The notes beneath the pieces were generated by a model. The model was not told the DNA's origin. It was given only the letters and a program-made list of their open reading frames with translations, and ran no database searches. Below are positions 35,665 through 43,633 of a DNA stretch of 64,000 bases, piece after piece. Origin of the DNA: Pseudonocardiaceae bacterium YIM PH 21723. Lineage in GTDB: Bacteria; Actinomycetota; Actinomycetes; Mycobacteriales; Pseudonocardiaceae. The stretch covers positions 95,833-159,832 of the forward strand of contig QZFT01000016.1 in assembly GCA_003600225.1 (NCBI GenBank), in the 5' to 3' direction. The position numbers and the translations under genes were made by a program. Each line of letters begins with the position of its first letter. The stretch's first letter is position 1.

Positions 35665-36528
35665 TCAGCCGGGTGTCGATCCGGTAGCAATCGGCCGTTC
35701 GGGCTCACCCGACCAGTGCGACCAAGAGCCCGCGTACAGCGCGGCGGGCCGTTCCGGCGTGGACAGACCGGCCACTTCCAGGGCCAGCAGCACCGAGCAC
35801 GCCGTCACTCCGGAACCACAGTAGGCACCGATCCGCCGGTCCCCGGTGACGCCGAGGGCGCCGAAATGCCCCCGCAGGTCCTCGGCGGTACGCCAGCGCC
35901 CGTCCGCGGTGTGCGCCGCGAAGGGCGCGTTGACCGCCCCGGGCACATGCCCGGCACGCGGATCGATGGGTTCCTGCTCTCCGGAGTACCGCTGCGGGGC
36001 GCGGGCGTCCAGCAGAAGTCCGGTACTGGCCAGTTCCGCCGCCTCATCGGCGTCCAGTACCGGTACGGATCCGGGAACCACCGTGACATCGCCCGGCTGC
36101 GGCACCGGAACCTCGGTACTCGGCACGCCGCCATCGGCGATCCAGCCCGCGTATCCCCCGTCCAGCACGGTCACCCGGTCGTGCCCGGCCCAGCGCAGCA
36201 ACCACCAGGCTCGCGCGGCGACCGAGCCGTCGGCGTCGTCATAGACCACCACCGGACTGTCCGCGGTGATCCCGGCCGCTCGCAGGGTCGCCTGCAGTTG
36301 CACCGGGCCGGGCAGCGGATGCCGCCCCGCGGCACCGGGTTCGGCGGCCAGTTCCCGATCCAGGTCGACGAACACCGCGCCGGGCAGGTGCCCAAGCAGA
36401 TAGTCGTCGTGTCCCGGTGGACCGGCGAGCCGCCAGCGGACGTCCAGCACCACGGTGTCCGGGTGAGAGTCACGCAGCTCCGCGAGTTCGGCGGAATTGA
36501 TCAAGGCACCCATGGGACCATGATGCAT
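35665..36528 (-). CDS. Sulfurtransferase (rhodanese / 3-mercaptopyruvate type)
   Basis: This 287-residue tandem-rhodanese protein has an N-terminal non-catalytic domain (VVLDVRWRLAGPPGHDDY) and a C-terminal catalytic domain with the active-site loop YCGSGVTAC (Cys near residue 234). CGSGVT loops are typical of 3-mercaptopyruvate sulfurtransferases, whereas thiosulfate enzymes have CRKGVT, so mercaptopyruvate is the likelier donor. An ATG at 36513 is an alternative start. It is divergent from the IdeR gene. Confidence 0.9.
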   Translation of the reverse strand: MHHGPMGALINSAELAELRDSHPDTVVLDVRWRLAGPPGHDDYLLGHLPGAVFVDLDRELAAEPGAAGRHPLPGPVQLQATLRAAGITADSPVVVYDDADGSVAARAWWLLRWAGHDRVTVLDGGYAGWIADGGVPSTEVPVPQPGDVTVVPGSVPVLDADEAAELASTGLLLDARAPQRYSGEQEPIDPRAGHVPGAVNAPFAAHTADGRWRTAEDLRGHFGALGVTGDRRIGAYCGSGVTACSVLLALEVAGLSTPERPAALYAGSWSHWSGEPERPIATGSTPG

Positions 36529-36665
36529 GACAGCGGATATCGGTGGACACGCCCGGCCCCAGCGGTGGGAATACCACGCGATGTGGACGGCTTGGGAATA
36601 ACCCGACCTTGAAATGGGACACTGCGGACGCCGACTAGCATAATCGGCGACGAAGGGGAAGCGGC

Positions 36666-37370
36666 GTGAACGACCTCATCGACACGACTGAGATGTACCT
36701 CCGGACGATTTACGAGCTGGAGGAAGAAGGTGTCGTGCCACTGCGCGCGCGGATCGCGGAGCGCTTGGAGCAGAGTGGCCCGACGGTGAGCCAGACTGTC
36801 GCCAGGATGGAGCGGGACGGTTTGCTGCAGGTGGCCGGGGACCGGCACCTGGAGCTGACCGATGCCGGCCGCGCCCGGGCGATCGCCGTGATGCGCAAGC
36901 ACCGGCTGGCCGAGCGGCTGCTGGTGGACGTCATCGGGCTGGAGTGGGAGCACGTGCACAGCGAGGCCTGTCGCTGGGAGCACGTGATGAGCGAGGCGGT
37001 GGAGCGCAAGCTGGTCAAGCTCCTGGGCAACCCGACCACCTCCCCCTATGGCAACCCGATTCCCGGTCTGGACAAGCTGGGTCTCGGCGACCCGGCCCCG
37101 GCGCCGGGCACCGATCTACGCCGGCTGGACGAGGTCGGCGCGAACGGTGGCGGCAGGGTGCAGGTGTGCCGGATCGCCGAGCATGTGCAGCTGGACCCGG
37201 ACCTGCTGAGCGAGCTCAAGCGGATCGGCCTGACCCCCGGTCAGGAGATCACCGTCGCATCCGGCCTGGACGCTGGCGACGGGGTCACCATCACCAGCGG
37301 GGACGCCTCGATGCGGCTGGAACCGTATGTGGCGCACGCGGTGCTGGTCCGGAACGCCATTTCCGGCTGA
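36666..37370 (+). CDS. ideR: Iron-dependent repressor IdeR/DtxR
   Basis: This 234-residue DtxR-family regulator has a winged helix (LRARIAERLEQSGPTVSQTVARMERDGLLQVAGDRHLELT), then a dimerisation domain with both metal sites intact: MRKHRLAERLL (His79, Glu83) and HSEACRWEHVMSEAVE (His98, Cys102, Glu105, His106), and a C-terminal SH3-like domain. With Fe(II) it represses siderophore genes and activates iron-storage genes. The start, at 36666, follows GGGGAAGCGGC. No IdeR box is visible in its own upstream region. galK follows 14 bp later. Confidence 0.95.
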   Translation: MNDLIDTTEMYLRTIYELEEEGVVPLRARIAERLEQSGPTVSQTVARMERDGLLQVAGDRHLELTDAGRARAIAVMRKHRLAERLLVDVIGLEWEHVHSEACRWEHVMSEAVERKLVKLLGNPTTSPYGNPIPGLDKLGLGDPAPAPGTDLRRLDEVGANGGGRVQVCRIAEHVQLDPDLLSELKRIGLTPGQEITVASGLDAGDGVTITSGDASMRLEPYVAHAVLVRNAISG

Positions 37371-37384
37371 GCGAGCGGAACCGG

Positions 37385-38542
37385 GTGAACAACACAGCGA
37401 ACCAGGCGGTCAGGACCTTCGAGGAGTTACACGGCCATACGCCACACGGCGTGTGGTCGGCTCCGGGCCGGGTCAACCTGATCGGCGAGCACACCGATTA
37501 CAACGACGGGCTCGTCCTGCCCCTGGCCATTCCGCAGCGCACCCAGGTCGCGGCCTCGCCGCGCACCGATGGTCTGCTGACGCTGGCCAGCATCGGCCGG
37601 GACACCCTGGTCGCCGAGCCGCTGCGGGTGGCGGACCTGCGCCCGGGGAGTGTGACCGGCTGGCCGGCCTATCCGGCGGGTGTGGCCTGGGTGCTGGCCG
37701 AGCGGGGGCTGAGCACCGGCGGCGCCGACCTGGTGATCTCCGGGGACGTGCCCACCGGGGCCGGGCTGTCGTCCTCGGCCGCGCTGGAGTGTGTGGTGGC
37801 TCTGACCCTGACCGGACTGGCCGGGGTCGAACTGCCACTGGGCGAGCTGGCCCGGATCGCGCAGCGAGCGGAGAACGACTTCGTCGGCGTACCGTGCGGC
37901 ATCCTGGACCAGACGGCCTCACTGAGCTGCACCGACGGCCACGCGCTGTTCTATGACGTGCGCAGCGGACAGGCCGAGCAGGTGCCCCTGGACATGGCCG
38001 CGGCGGGCCTGAGCCTGCTGGTGATCGACACCCGCGTGCAGCACGCTCTGGGCGAGACCGGCTATGGCGACCGCCGCCGGGGCTGCGAGAAGGCGGCCGT
38101 GGAACTCCGGGTGCCGAGCCTGCGGTCGATCGAACCGGCGGACCTGGCATCGTCGCTGGACAGGTTGCCGGCCGAACTGGTGCCGCTGGTCCGGCACGTG
38201 GTCACCGAGAACGCCCGGGTGGACACCGTTGTGCGGCTGCTGCGGGCCGGCCGGGTGGCCGAGATCGGCGACGCGCTGACGGCGTCCCACGTGAGCCTGC
38301 GGGACGACTACCGGGTCTCCTGCGCCGAACTGGATCTCGCCGTGGACGCCGCGCTGGCGGCGGGCGCCCTCGGTTCCCGGATGACCGGCGGCGGATTCGG
38401 TGGCAGCGCCATCGCGCTGGTGCCGGCCGACGCCCGGCAGGCGGTGTCGGCCGCCGTGGCCCAGGCGTTCGCCGACCGGGATCTGGCCGAGCCCCGGCAG
38501 TTCACCGTGCTCGCCTCGGCGGGCGCCGGACGGGACGACTGA
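37385..38542 (+). CDS. galK: Galactokinase
   Basis: This 385-residue GHMP kinase phosphorylates alpha-D-galactose to galactose 1-phosphate (Leloir pathway). It contains the galactokinase signature GRVNLIGEHTDYNDG near residue 28, the ATP loop PTGAGLSSSAALE near 122 and the C-terminal GHMP motif RMTGGGFGGSAIAL. It starts from a GTG 14 bp after ideR and is followed 65 bp later by galE. galT is not in this window, so the pathway here is incomplete. Confidence 0.95.
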   Translation: MNNTANQAVRTFEELHGHTPHGVWSAPGRVNLIGEHTDYNDGLVLPLAIPQRTQVAASPRTDGLLTLASIGRDTLVAEPLRVADLRPGSVTGWPAYPAGVAWVLAERGLSTGGADLVISGDVPTGAGLSSSAALECVVALTLTGLAGVELPLGELARIAQRAENDFVGVPCGILDQTASLSCTDGHALFYDVRSGQAEQVPLDMAAAGLSLLVIDTRVQHALGETGYGDRRRGCEKAAVELRVPSLRSIEPADLASSLDRLPAELVPLVRHVVTENARVDTVVRLLRAGRVAEIGDALTASHVSLRDDYRVSCAELDLAVDAALAAGALGSRMTGGGFGGSAIALVPADARQAVSAAVAQAFADRDLAEPRQFTVLASAGAGRDD

Positions 38543-38607
38543 CGCGTCTGGTTGGCTGTGTGCCACAACCGCACGGCAGTGACCTCTGAGAAAGGGACCA
38601 GTCCACA

Positions 38608-39564
38608 GTGAAGTTGTTGGTAACCGGTGGCGCGGGCTACGTGGGCAGTGTGAACGCGGCTCGGCTGGCAGAGGCCGGACACGAGGTCGTGGTGGTGGAC
38701 GACCTGAGCACCGGCCACGCCGACGCGGTGCCCAGCGAGTGTCGCTTCGTCGAGGGTGACCTCACCGAGGTCGCGCCGGGCCTGCTGGCCGAGGGCTTCG
38801 ACGGGGTGCTGCACTTCGCGGCCAAGTCCCTGGTCGGCGAGTCGATGACCGAGCCGGCCAAGTACTGGCACGGCAACGTGAACGCCTCGGTGGCGCTGCT
38901 GGACGCGATGGTCGCCGCCGGCACGCCGCGACTGGTCTTCTCCTCCACCGCCGCCACTTATGGCGAGCCGGAGCAGGTACCGATCAAGGAGACCGCGCGC
39001 ACCAGCCCGACGAACACCTACGGCTACACCAAGCTGGCGATCGACTACGCGATCACCACCTACGCGCAGGCGCACAACATCGCCGCCGTCAGCCTGCGGT
39101 ACTTCAACGTGGCCGGCGCCTACGGCCGATTCGGTGAACGGCACGCGGTGGAGACCCACCTGATCCCGATCATCCTGCAGGTCGCCACCGGTGACCGCGA
39201 GCAGGTGCAGATCTTCGGTGAGGACTGGCCGACCGAGGATGGCACCTGCGTGCGCGACTACATCCACGTGGTGGATCTGGCAGACGCGCACCTGCTGGCC
39301 CTGCAGCACGCCATGCCCGGTACGCACGGGATCTACAACCTGGGCAGCGGCGCCGGTTTCTCGGTGCGCCAGGTGATCGACACCTGCCGCGATGTGACCG
39401 GGCACCCGATTCCGGCGGCGGTGGCCCCGCGCCGGGCAGGCGACCCGGCGGTCCTGGTGGCCTCCAGCGAGAAGGCTCGGACGGAGCTGGGCTGGCAGCC
39501 GAAGCGGGAGAAGCTGGCCGACATCGTCGGCGACGCCTGGACGTTCACCCAGAGCAGGCGCTGA
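38608..39564 (+). CDS. galE: UDP-glucose 4-epimerase
   Basis: This 318-residue extended short-chain dehydrogenase interconverts UDP-galactose and UDP-glucose, supplying sugar nucleotides for the cell envelope. It has an N-terminal NAD motif [10 protein letters not shown], the catalytic triad FSSTAATYG and YGYTKLAID (Tyr-X3-Lys), and the substrate loop [11 protein letters not shown]. It starts at a GTG. It is the last gene of the ideR-galK-galE row and ends at a strong bidirectional hairpin. Confidence 0.94.
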   Translation: MKLLVTGGAGYVGSVNAARLAEAGHEVVVVDDLSTGHADAVPSECRFVEGDLTEVAPGLLAEGFDGVLHFAAKSLVGESMTEPAKYWHGNVNASVALLDAMVAAGTPRLVFSSTAATYGEPEQVPIKETARTSPTNTYGYTKLAIDYAITTYAQAHNIAAVSLRYFNVAGAYGRFGERHAVETHLIPIILQVATGDREQVQIFGEDWPTEDGTCVRDYIHVVDLADAHLLALQHAMPGTHGIYNLGSGAGFSVRQVIDTCRDVTGHPIPAAVAPRRAGDPAVLVASSEKARTELGWQPKREKLADIVGDAWTFTQSRR

Positions 39565-39581
39565 CCGGCATCGAGCAGGTC

Positions 39582-39634
39582 CCGATGTCGCTGAGGTCCG
39601 GATTCGCACACTCCCCGGAGCTCAGCGACATCGG
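39582..39634. terminator. 20-bp bidirectional terminator between galE and hicB-like gene
   Basis: The arms 39582-39601 and 39615-39634 pair at 19 of 20 positions with a 13-nt loop. The structure lies between convergent genes, so it can stop transcription from both sides. Confidence 0.85.
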
Positions 39635-39641
39635 AGCCGGA

Positions 39642-39881
39642 TCACGGCTCGGAGAACAGTTCGCTCGGCGCCTGGATCACCACGGCGGCGACCGCGGTGG
39701 GCGGCGGGGTCGATAATCCCTTCTGCCGCAGGCTGTCCAGGTGGAAGCTGACCGCCTCGCGCATCAGGCGGACACACTCTTCGAAGGTGTCGCCGGCCGC
39801 CGTGCAGCCGGGCAGATCGGGGCTCCAGCTGGTGTATCCGCCATCGTCGCGTTGCCGGACGACGGCCACATATCCACTCAT
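39642..39881 (-). CDS. HicB-family antitoxin-like protein (orphan)
   Basis: This 79-residue protein has the partial RNase H fold of HicB (SGYVAVVRQRDDGGYTSWSPDLPGC, then TFEECVRLMREAVSFHLDSL). HicB normally neutralises the mRNA interferase HicA encoded directly beside it. No HicA-like frame is visible in the 260 bp upstream nor downstream, so this copy is solitary. The C-terminal half has no ribbon-helix-helix or HTH DNA-binding segment. It may be a remnant or act on a distant partner. Confidence 0.8.
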   Translation of the reverse strand: MSGYVAVVRQRDDGGYTSWSPDLPGCTAAGDTFEECVRLMREAVSFHLDSLRQKGLSTPPPTAVAAVVIQAPSELFSEP

Positions 39882-40140
39882 GCACAACTCCGCTCAGCAC
39901 ATAACCACGTGGGAGGCCTGACCGCGCCCCCATGCGGATACCTGGCCGATAGATAGCGGAACCTGCCGTACACAAAGCACCATGCCTGGCGAAATCCCAG
40001 GTCGCAACGTGTCGACTCACTTGTCAGCCCGCCCGGACCACCCGGTGGGGTGAGCACGAACGGACCGTGCACAACGATGGCGCCGCGCTATCGACCGGCA
40101 GCGTTTCCGGATCCGGTTCGAGACGGTGCGGACGTACCCC

Positions 40141-40809
40141 CTATCGACCGGTTGCCCGGCTACGCCCCAACAAGGTCACACCGAGCAGCACCTGGAAAAC
40201 GAACACCAGGTAGATCGCCACCCGCTCCACCAGCCCGCCCTCCGGGAAGGCATGGGCGCCGATCACCGGCAGACTCAGCCCGACGAGGATGCCGAGGACA
40301 CCGATCAGCACTCCGGCGATCCGGAACCAGCCGGGTGCGGCCCGAACCGTGATCCCCACGATGATCGCGATCAGCTGCGACCCGAGGATCACACCCGCCG
40401 CGCCCAGGGTGTGCCAGGTGGTGATCAGCGCGCTGGACGAGGAGGCATTGAACACGGCCACCAGGGACGCCCCCAGCGCATGTGCCGTGGCGAGGGCCAG
40501 CACCAGGTACCGCGAACGACCGGGCACCAGCCGGAAGAGCAGCACGGCGGCGACGATGTACGTCATCCCCTGCACGTTCAGCGAGAAGTTCATCAGGCCG
40601 TGCCAGGGCGAGCACACCAGCCTGCCCTGCTGCGGCCCGCATACCGGACTGCCCAGGTCACTGATGTACAGGTGCACGTAGTCGTAGAGCGGGTTGTGCC
40701 AGGCCCCAGCCGTGACCGCTTCGGCGATGAGGAACTGCGCCGCGCCGAACAGGAGCAGCACACCGGCCACCCGCCGGGTCGTGAGCGAAACGTCGGTAGC
40801 CGACTCCAT
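40141..40809 (-). CDS. DUF998 family membrane protein
   Basis: This 222-residue integral membrane protein has about six hydrophobic helices and the family's extracellular loop pattern HNPLYDYVHLYISDLGSP near residue 36. The ATG at 40809 is chosen as it gives a short polar N-terminus before the first helix. DUF998 proteins are of unknown function, though some are predicted sensors or transport accessories. It is followed on the same strand side by nothing close; the LysE gene lies upstream. Confidence 0.83.
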   Translation of the reverse strand: MESATDVSLTTRRVAGVLLLFGAAQFLIAEAVTAGAWHNPLYDYVHLYISDLGSPVCGPQQGRLVCSPWHGLMNFSLNVQGMTYIVAAVLLFRLVPGRSRYLVLALATAHALGASLVAVFNASSSSALITTWHTLGAAGVILGSQLIAIIVGITVRAAPGWFRIAGVLIGVLGILVGLSLPVIGAHAFPEGGLVERVAIYLVFVFQVLLGVTLLGRSRATGR

Positions 40810-40874
40810 GACCCCACTGTGCAGCCCACCCGCCGGGCTCGCCACCGGGGAACCTCCATCCAGTGGGAGCCCGG

Positions 40875-41504
40875 TCAGTGATCTACGGCAAGCCGGACGC
40901 CCAGGCCGACGAAGATGGCGCCGGTCGCCTGGTGGATCCGCCGCCGGGCCGTCCGCCGCCGGCTCAGCCAGGCACCGATACGCCCGGCGAAAACGCCCAC
41001 CGCCCCGTCAACCAGGAACTCGAACGCGATCATGATGACGCCCAGCACGAGGAACTGCAGCCACACCCGGCCGAGTTCCGGGGCGATGAACTGCGGCAGG
41101 AACGCCATGGTGAACGCGACCATCTTCGGGTTCAGCAGATTAGTGATCAGTCCGCTACGGAAGGCCCTGCCCGCCGTCCAGGGGACCGAATCCGGCTCCT
41201 CCGCCGCAGCAGCGGACCTGCTGCGCAGCAGTCGCCAGCCGAGATGGATCAGGTAGCAGGCTCCCGCCAGTCGTACGACGGTGAAGGCGATCGGCACCGC
41301 GGCGAACAACGCCGTCAAACCCGCCGCCGCGACTGCGACGTGCAGCGCTTCGCTCGTGGCGATGCCGGCGGTGGCGAACAGGCCCGCGCGCGGGCCGCCA
41401 CGCATGCCACAGCCGAGGACGAAGAGCATGTCCGGTCCGGGCGTGATCATGGCGATGGCCGTGGTGATCAGGAACGCGATCAACAGGTGCTGGTCGATGG
41501 GCAC
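40875..41504 (-). CDS. LysE/RhtB-family amino acid exporter
   Basis: This 209-residue permease with six predicted helices has the family's N-terminal signature IAMITPGPDMLFVLGCGMRGG. Such proteins export amino acids or derivatives by proton antiport. Its start is only about 100 bp from that of a divergent TetR regulator, with a near-perfect palindrome in between, so its expression is very likely controlled by that protein. The substrate is unknown. Confidence 0.9.
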   Translation of the reverse strand: MPIDQHLLIAFLITTAIAMITPGPDMLFVLGCGMRGGPRAGLFATAGIATSEALHVAVAAAGLTALFAAVPIAFTVVRLAGACYLIHLGWRLLRSRSAAAAEEPDSVPWTAGRAFRSGLITNLLNPKMVAFTMAFLPQFIAPELGRVWLQFLVLGVIMIAFEFLVDGAVGVFAGRIGAWLSRRRTARRRIHQATGAIFVGLGVRLAVDH

Positions 41505-41573
41505 CAGCAGATCGTGGACGCAGTTCGCCCCGGGGCGCTACCGGATTTCCGGATCACCCGAAGGCAACAGTGC

Positions 41574-41591
41574 GTAGTGAGCACTCACTAC
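41574..41591. promoter_or_regulatory. TetR-type operator in lysE-tetR intergenic region
   Basis: GTAGTGAG and CTCACTAC are perfect 8-bp arms separated by CA. The site lies 15 bp before the TetR start and 70 bp from the exporter start, in the shared control region. Size and symmetry fit a TetR dimer site. Confidence 0.7.
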
Positions 41592-41605
41592 ATACAGTGG
41601 AGGAC

Positions 41606-42238
41606 ATGGAATCCACTATTGCGCAACGACGACGGGCTCCGCGCCAGAGTGTCGAGGAGCGGCGGGCCATGGTGATCCAGGCGGCGATCCCGCTGCTGGT
41701 CGAACTCGGACCGGCCGTGACCACGCTGCAGATCGCGCGGGCGGCGGGCATCAGCGAACCGACGATCTTCCGGGCGTTCACCGACAAGAACGAACTACTG
41801 GCGGCCTGCCTGGCCGATGTCACCGATTCCCGGCATGTGGTCGCCGAACTGACGGCGATCGATGACTCACTCCCCCTGCCGGACCGGCTGAACACGGCGA
41901 TCGAGGCGATCCGGGCACAGGGCGAGCGGACCGGCTCGGTGATCATGGCGGTCGGCGCGGCCGGTGCCCTGCGGCACCGGGATCGTCAGTCGATGGAACC
42001 GGGCGAACGGACCAGGCTGGAGGAAAGCCGGACGACCGGCTACCTGGAGATGCACGCGGCCATGACCGCGGTCCTGGAGGCCGATCAGGCGGCCCTGCGG
42101 TTGCCCGCGGCGGACATCGCCACCCACGTGCTGGCGATCGTGCTGTCCCTGGGCCGGGGCGGCGGCTGGGACAAGGGACCGGCGAGTATCACCACCGACG
42201 GCCTGGTGGACCTCATCCTGCACGGCATCACCGTCTGA
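41606..42238 (+). CDS. TetR-family transcriptional regulator
   Basis: This 210-residue protein has an N-terminal helix-turn-helix (TTLQIARAAGISEPTIFRAFTDKNELL, residues about 38-64) of TetR type and a helical C-terminal ligand domain. The ATG at 41606 is preceded by GTGGAGG. It probably represses itself and the divergent LysE exporter through the 18-bp palindrome upstream. The inducing ligand would then be the exported compound. Confidence 0.9.
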   Translation: MESTIAQRRRAPRQSVEERRAMVIQAAIPLLVELGPAVTTLQIARAAGISEPTIFRAFTDKNELLAACLADVTDSRHVVAELTAIDDSLPLPDRLNTAIEAIRAQGERTGSVIMAVGAAGALRHRDRQSMEPGERTRLEESRTTGYLEMHAAMTAVLEADQAALRLPAADIATHVLAIVLSLGRGGGWDKGPASITTDGLVDLILHGITV

Positions 42239-42245
42239 CCCGGAA

Positions 42246-42284
42246 GTGACGGGCTCCGGTTCTGGGGTTACCGGAACCCGTCAC
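42246..42284 (+). terminator. 15-bp hairpin after TetR gene
   Basis: The arms 42246-42260 and 42270-42284 pair at 14 of 15 positions with a 9-nt loop, 8 bp after the stop. Confidence 0.75.
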
Positions 42285-42341
42285 CGCTTCCCCCGGACTG
42301 GGTGCCGGGGGAGGCTGGTTCACCATCGGGACGGGGCTGTC

Positions 42342-42396
42342 CCGAAGTTGGCGATGTTCGGGGCTCGTGCCTCGCCGCGAACATCGCCAACTTCGG
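42342..42396. terminator. Perfect 19-bp hairpin before DUF4192 3' end
   Basis: The arms 42342-42360 and 42378-42396 are perfectly complementary with a 17-nt loop. It lies about 50 bp beyond the stop of the leftward DUF4192 gene and serves as its likely terminator in this convergent gap. Confidence 0.75.
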
Positions 42397-42448
42397 TCGG
42401 GTGCGGTTATCTCTGTGGAGTTGTCAAGGATCGGTGTGGGCGCCGGGT

Positions 42449-43465
42449 TCAGCAGCTGAGGACGCGGTGGAGCTCGGCGCAGGCGTTGTCGATCATCGGG
42501 GTGATGTGTCCGGGCGGCAGGGCCGCATCCGCCAGGATGTGGATCAACCGGCCCAGGGAGTGCCCCGGCTCCAGGTCGAGCCCGATGCCGAGCGCCTCGG
42601 CTCCGAGGACGCAGTTGCCCCGGTAGTAGGCGCAGAGCCCGAGCAGGATGGCGGAGTCGGCCCGGATGGACTCCGGCAGGCCACGCACCAGCGTCACCAG
42701 CAGCGTTTCGAACTGCTCGGCCATCGGGGTGGCCAGCAGACCGATCAGCGGATCCCGCACCCCGTGCACGCCCAGCAGGATGCCGAGCCGGACCAGACGC
42801 TCGTCGGACAGCTCGTCGCGGCCCTCGGAGAACTCGGTGAGCAGATCGACGATCTGTTCCACCTCGGTCTCCGGGGCGAGCATCCAGCGGGCGTCGAGAT
42901 GGCCGGCCAGGATCTCCCGGCGGGCGGCCAGCACCGGCTCCGGGTCCGGGTCGAGGCGGGACAGGATGTCCTGTCTGCTGCCGGCGGTGACCTTGCCGCT
43001 CAGCACGGCATGCGCCGCGAGCTGGGTGGTCCTCGGGTCCGGCAGCGGTCCACCGCAGCCGGTGCATCCGGGCCGGTAACAGCCCCAGTCCGCGCCGGTC
43101 TCCGCACGGGTCATCCACAGCGGGTGCCACGGCGTCATACCGGCGAGGCCGAGCCGTTCGCCGACCCGTTCCACGAGGTCCGTCGCGGGTGGCCCGTCGT
43201 CATCGGGTGGATGGACGATGATCGGGCACACGCTGGTGATCCCATGTCTGGTCATCGGCTTGAGCATGGTGTCGATCACGGCGTTGTAGTGCGGTGGCTC
43301 CGGGATGTCGTGCCGCATGGTCACGGAGTGACGCAGTGTGCGTCCCTGCCCGGTCAGGCCGATCAGGATGAGTGAGTTCTCCGGATGGAATCCCAGCATG
43401 GCGGGAACGGAGGCCAGCATCTCGGCCGGTCCGGAGAGGGAGGCGATGGTGGGTGTGGATGTCAT
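42449..43465 (-). CDS. DUF4192 family protein
   Basis: This 338-residue cytoplasmic protein has the DUF4192 opening (LASVPAMLGFHPENSLILIGL) and C-terminal segment (ALLGLCAYYRGN-type; here ILLGLCAYYRGNCVLGAEAL). A cysteine group GCYRPGCTGCGGPL near residue 130 could bind zinc. The family is restricted to Actinobacteria and is uncharacterised. It is monocistronic. Confidence 0.88.
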   Translation of the reverse strand: MTSTPTIASLSGPAEMLASVPAMLGFHPENSLILIGLTGQGRTLRHSVTMRHDIPEPPHYNAVIDTMLKPMTRHGITSVCPIIVHPPDDDGPPATDLVERVGERLGLAGMTPWHPLWMTRAETGADWGCYRPGCTGCGGPLPDPRTTQLAAHAVLSGKVTAGSRQDILSRLDPDPEPVLAARREILAGHLDARWMLAPETEVEQIVDLLTEFSEGRDELSDERLVRLGILLGVHGVRDPLIGLLATPMAEQFETLLVTLVRGLPESIRADSAILLGLCAYYRGNCVLGAEALGIGLDLEPGHSLGRLIHILADAALPPGHITPMIDNACAELHRVLSC

Positions 43466-43585
43466 GACGGCAACGATGCCGGGATCGTGGCGGGGGCAGG
43501 GGGTGGTCGGGGCGATCTGTGGACAAGGGGGGCCGCTGTGGACAACCGCGGTGGATTCGGGCGGTTACAGCGCTCTGACAAGGCA

Positions 43586-43615
43586 AAAGCCACGTTCACC
43601 GTTGAACGTGGCTTT
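43586..43615 (-). terminator. 13-bp hairpin with T-run after dipeptidyl-peptidase pair
   Basis: AAAGCCACGTTCA (43586-43598) pairs perfectly with TGAACGTGGCTTT (43603-43615) over a CCGT loop. Read leftward it ends in a short T-run, a good intrinsic terminator. Confidence 0.85.
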
Positions 43616-43633
43616 CGCTGACCGCGTGGTGGA

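Noticed and set aside
36529..36665. IdeR box in the ideR upstream region
   Set aside because: No sequence close to the 19-bp TTAGGTTAGG-type palindrome is visible.
39882..40140. HicA toxin gene next to the HicB-like gene
   Set aside because: No frame has the HicA dsRBD-like pattern; available frames read as noise.
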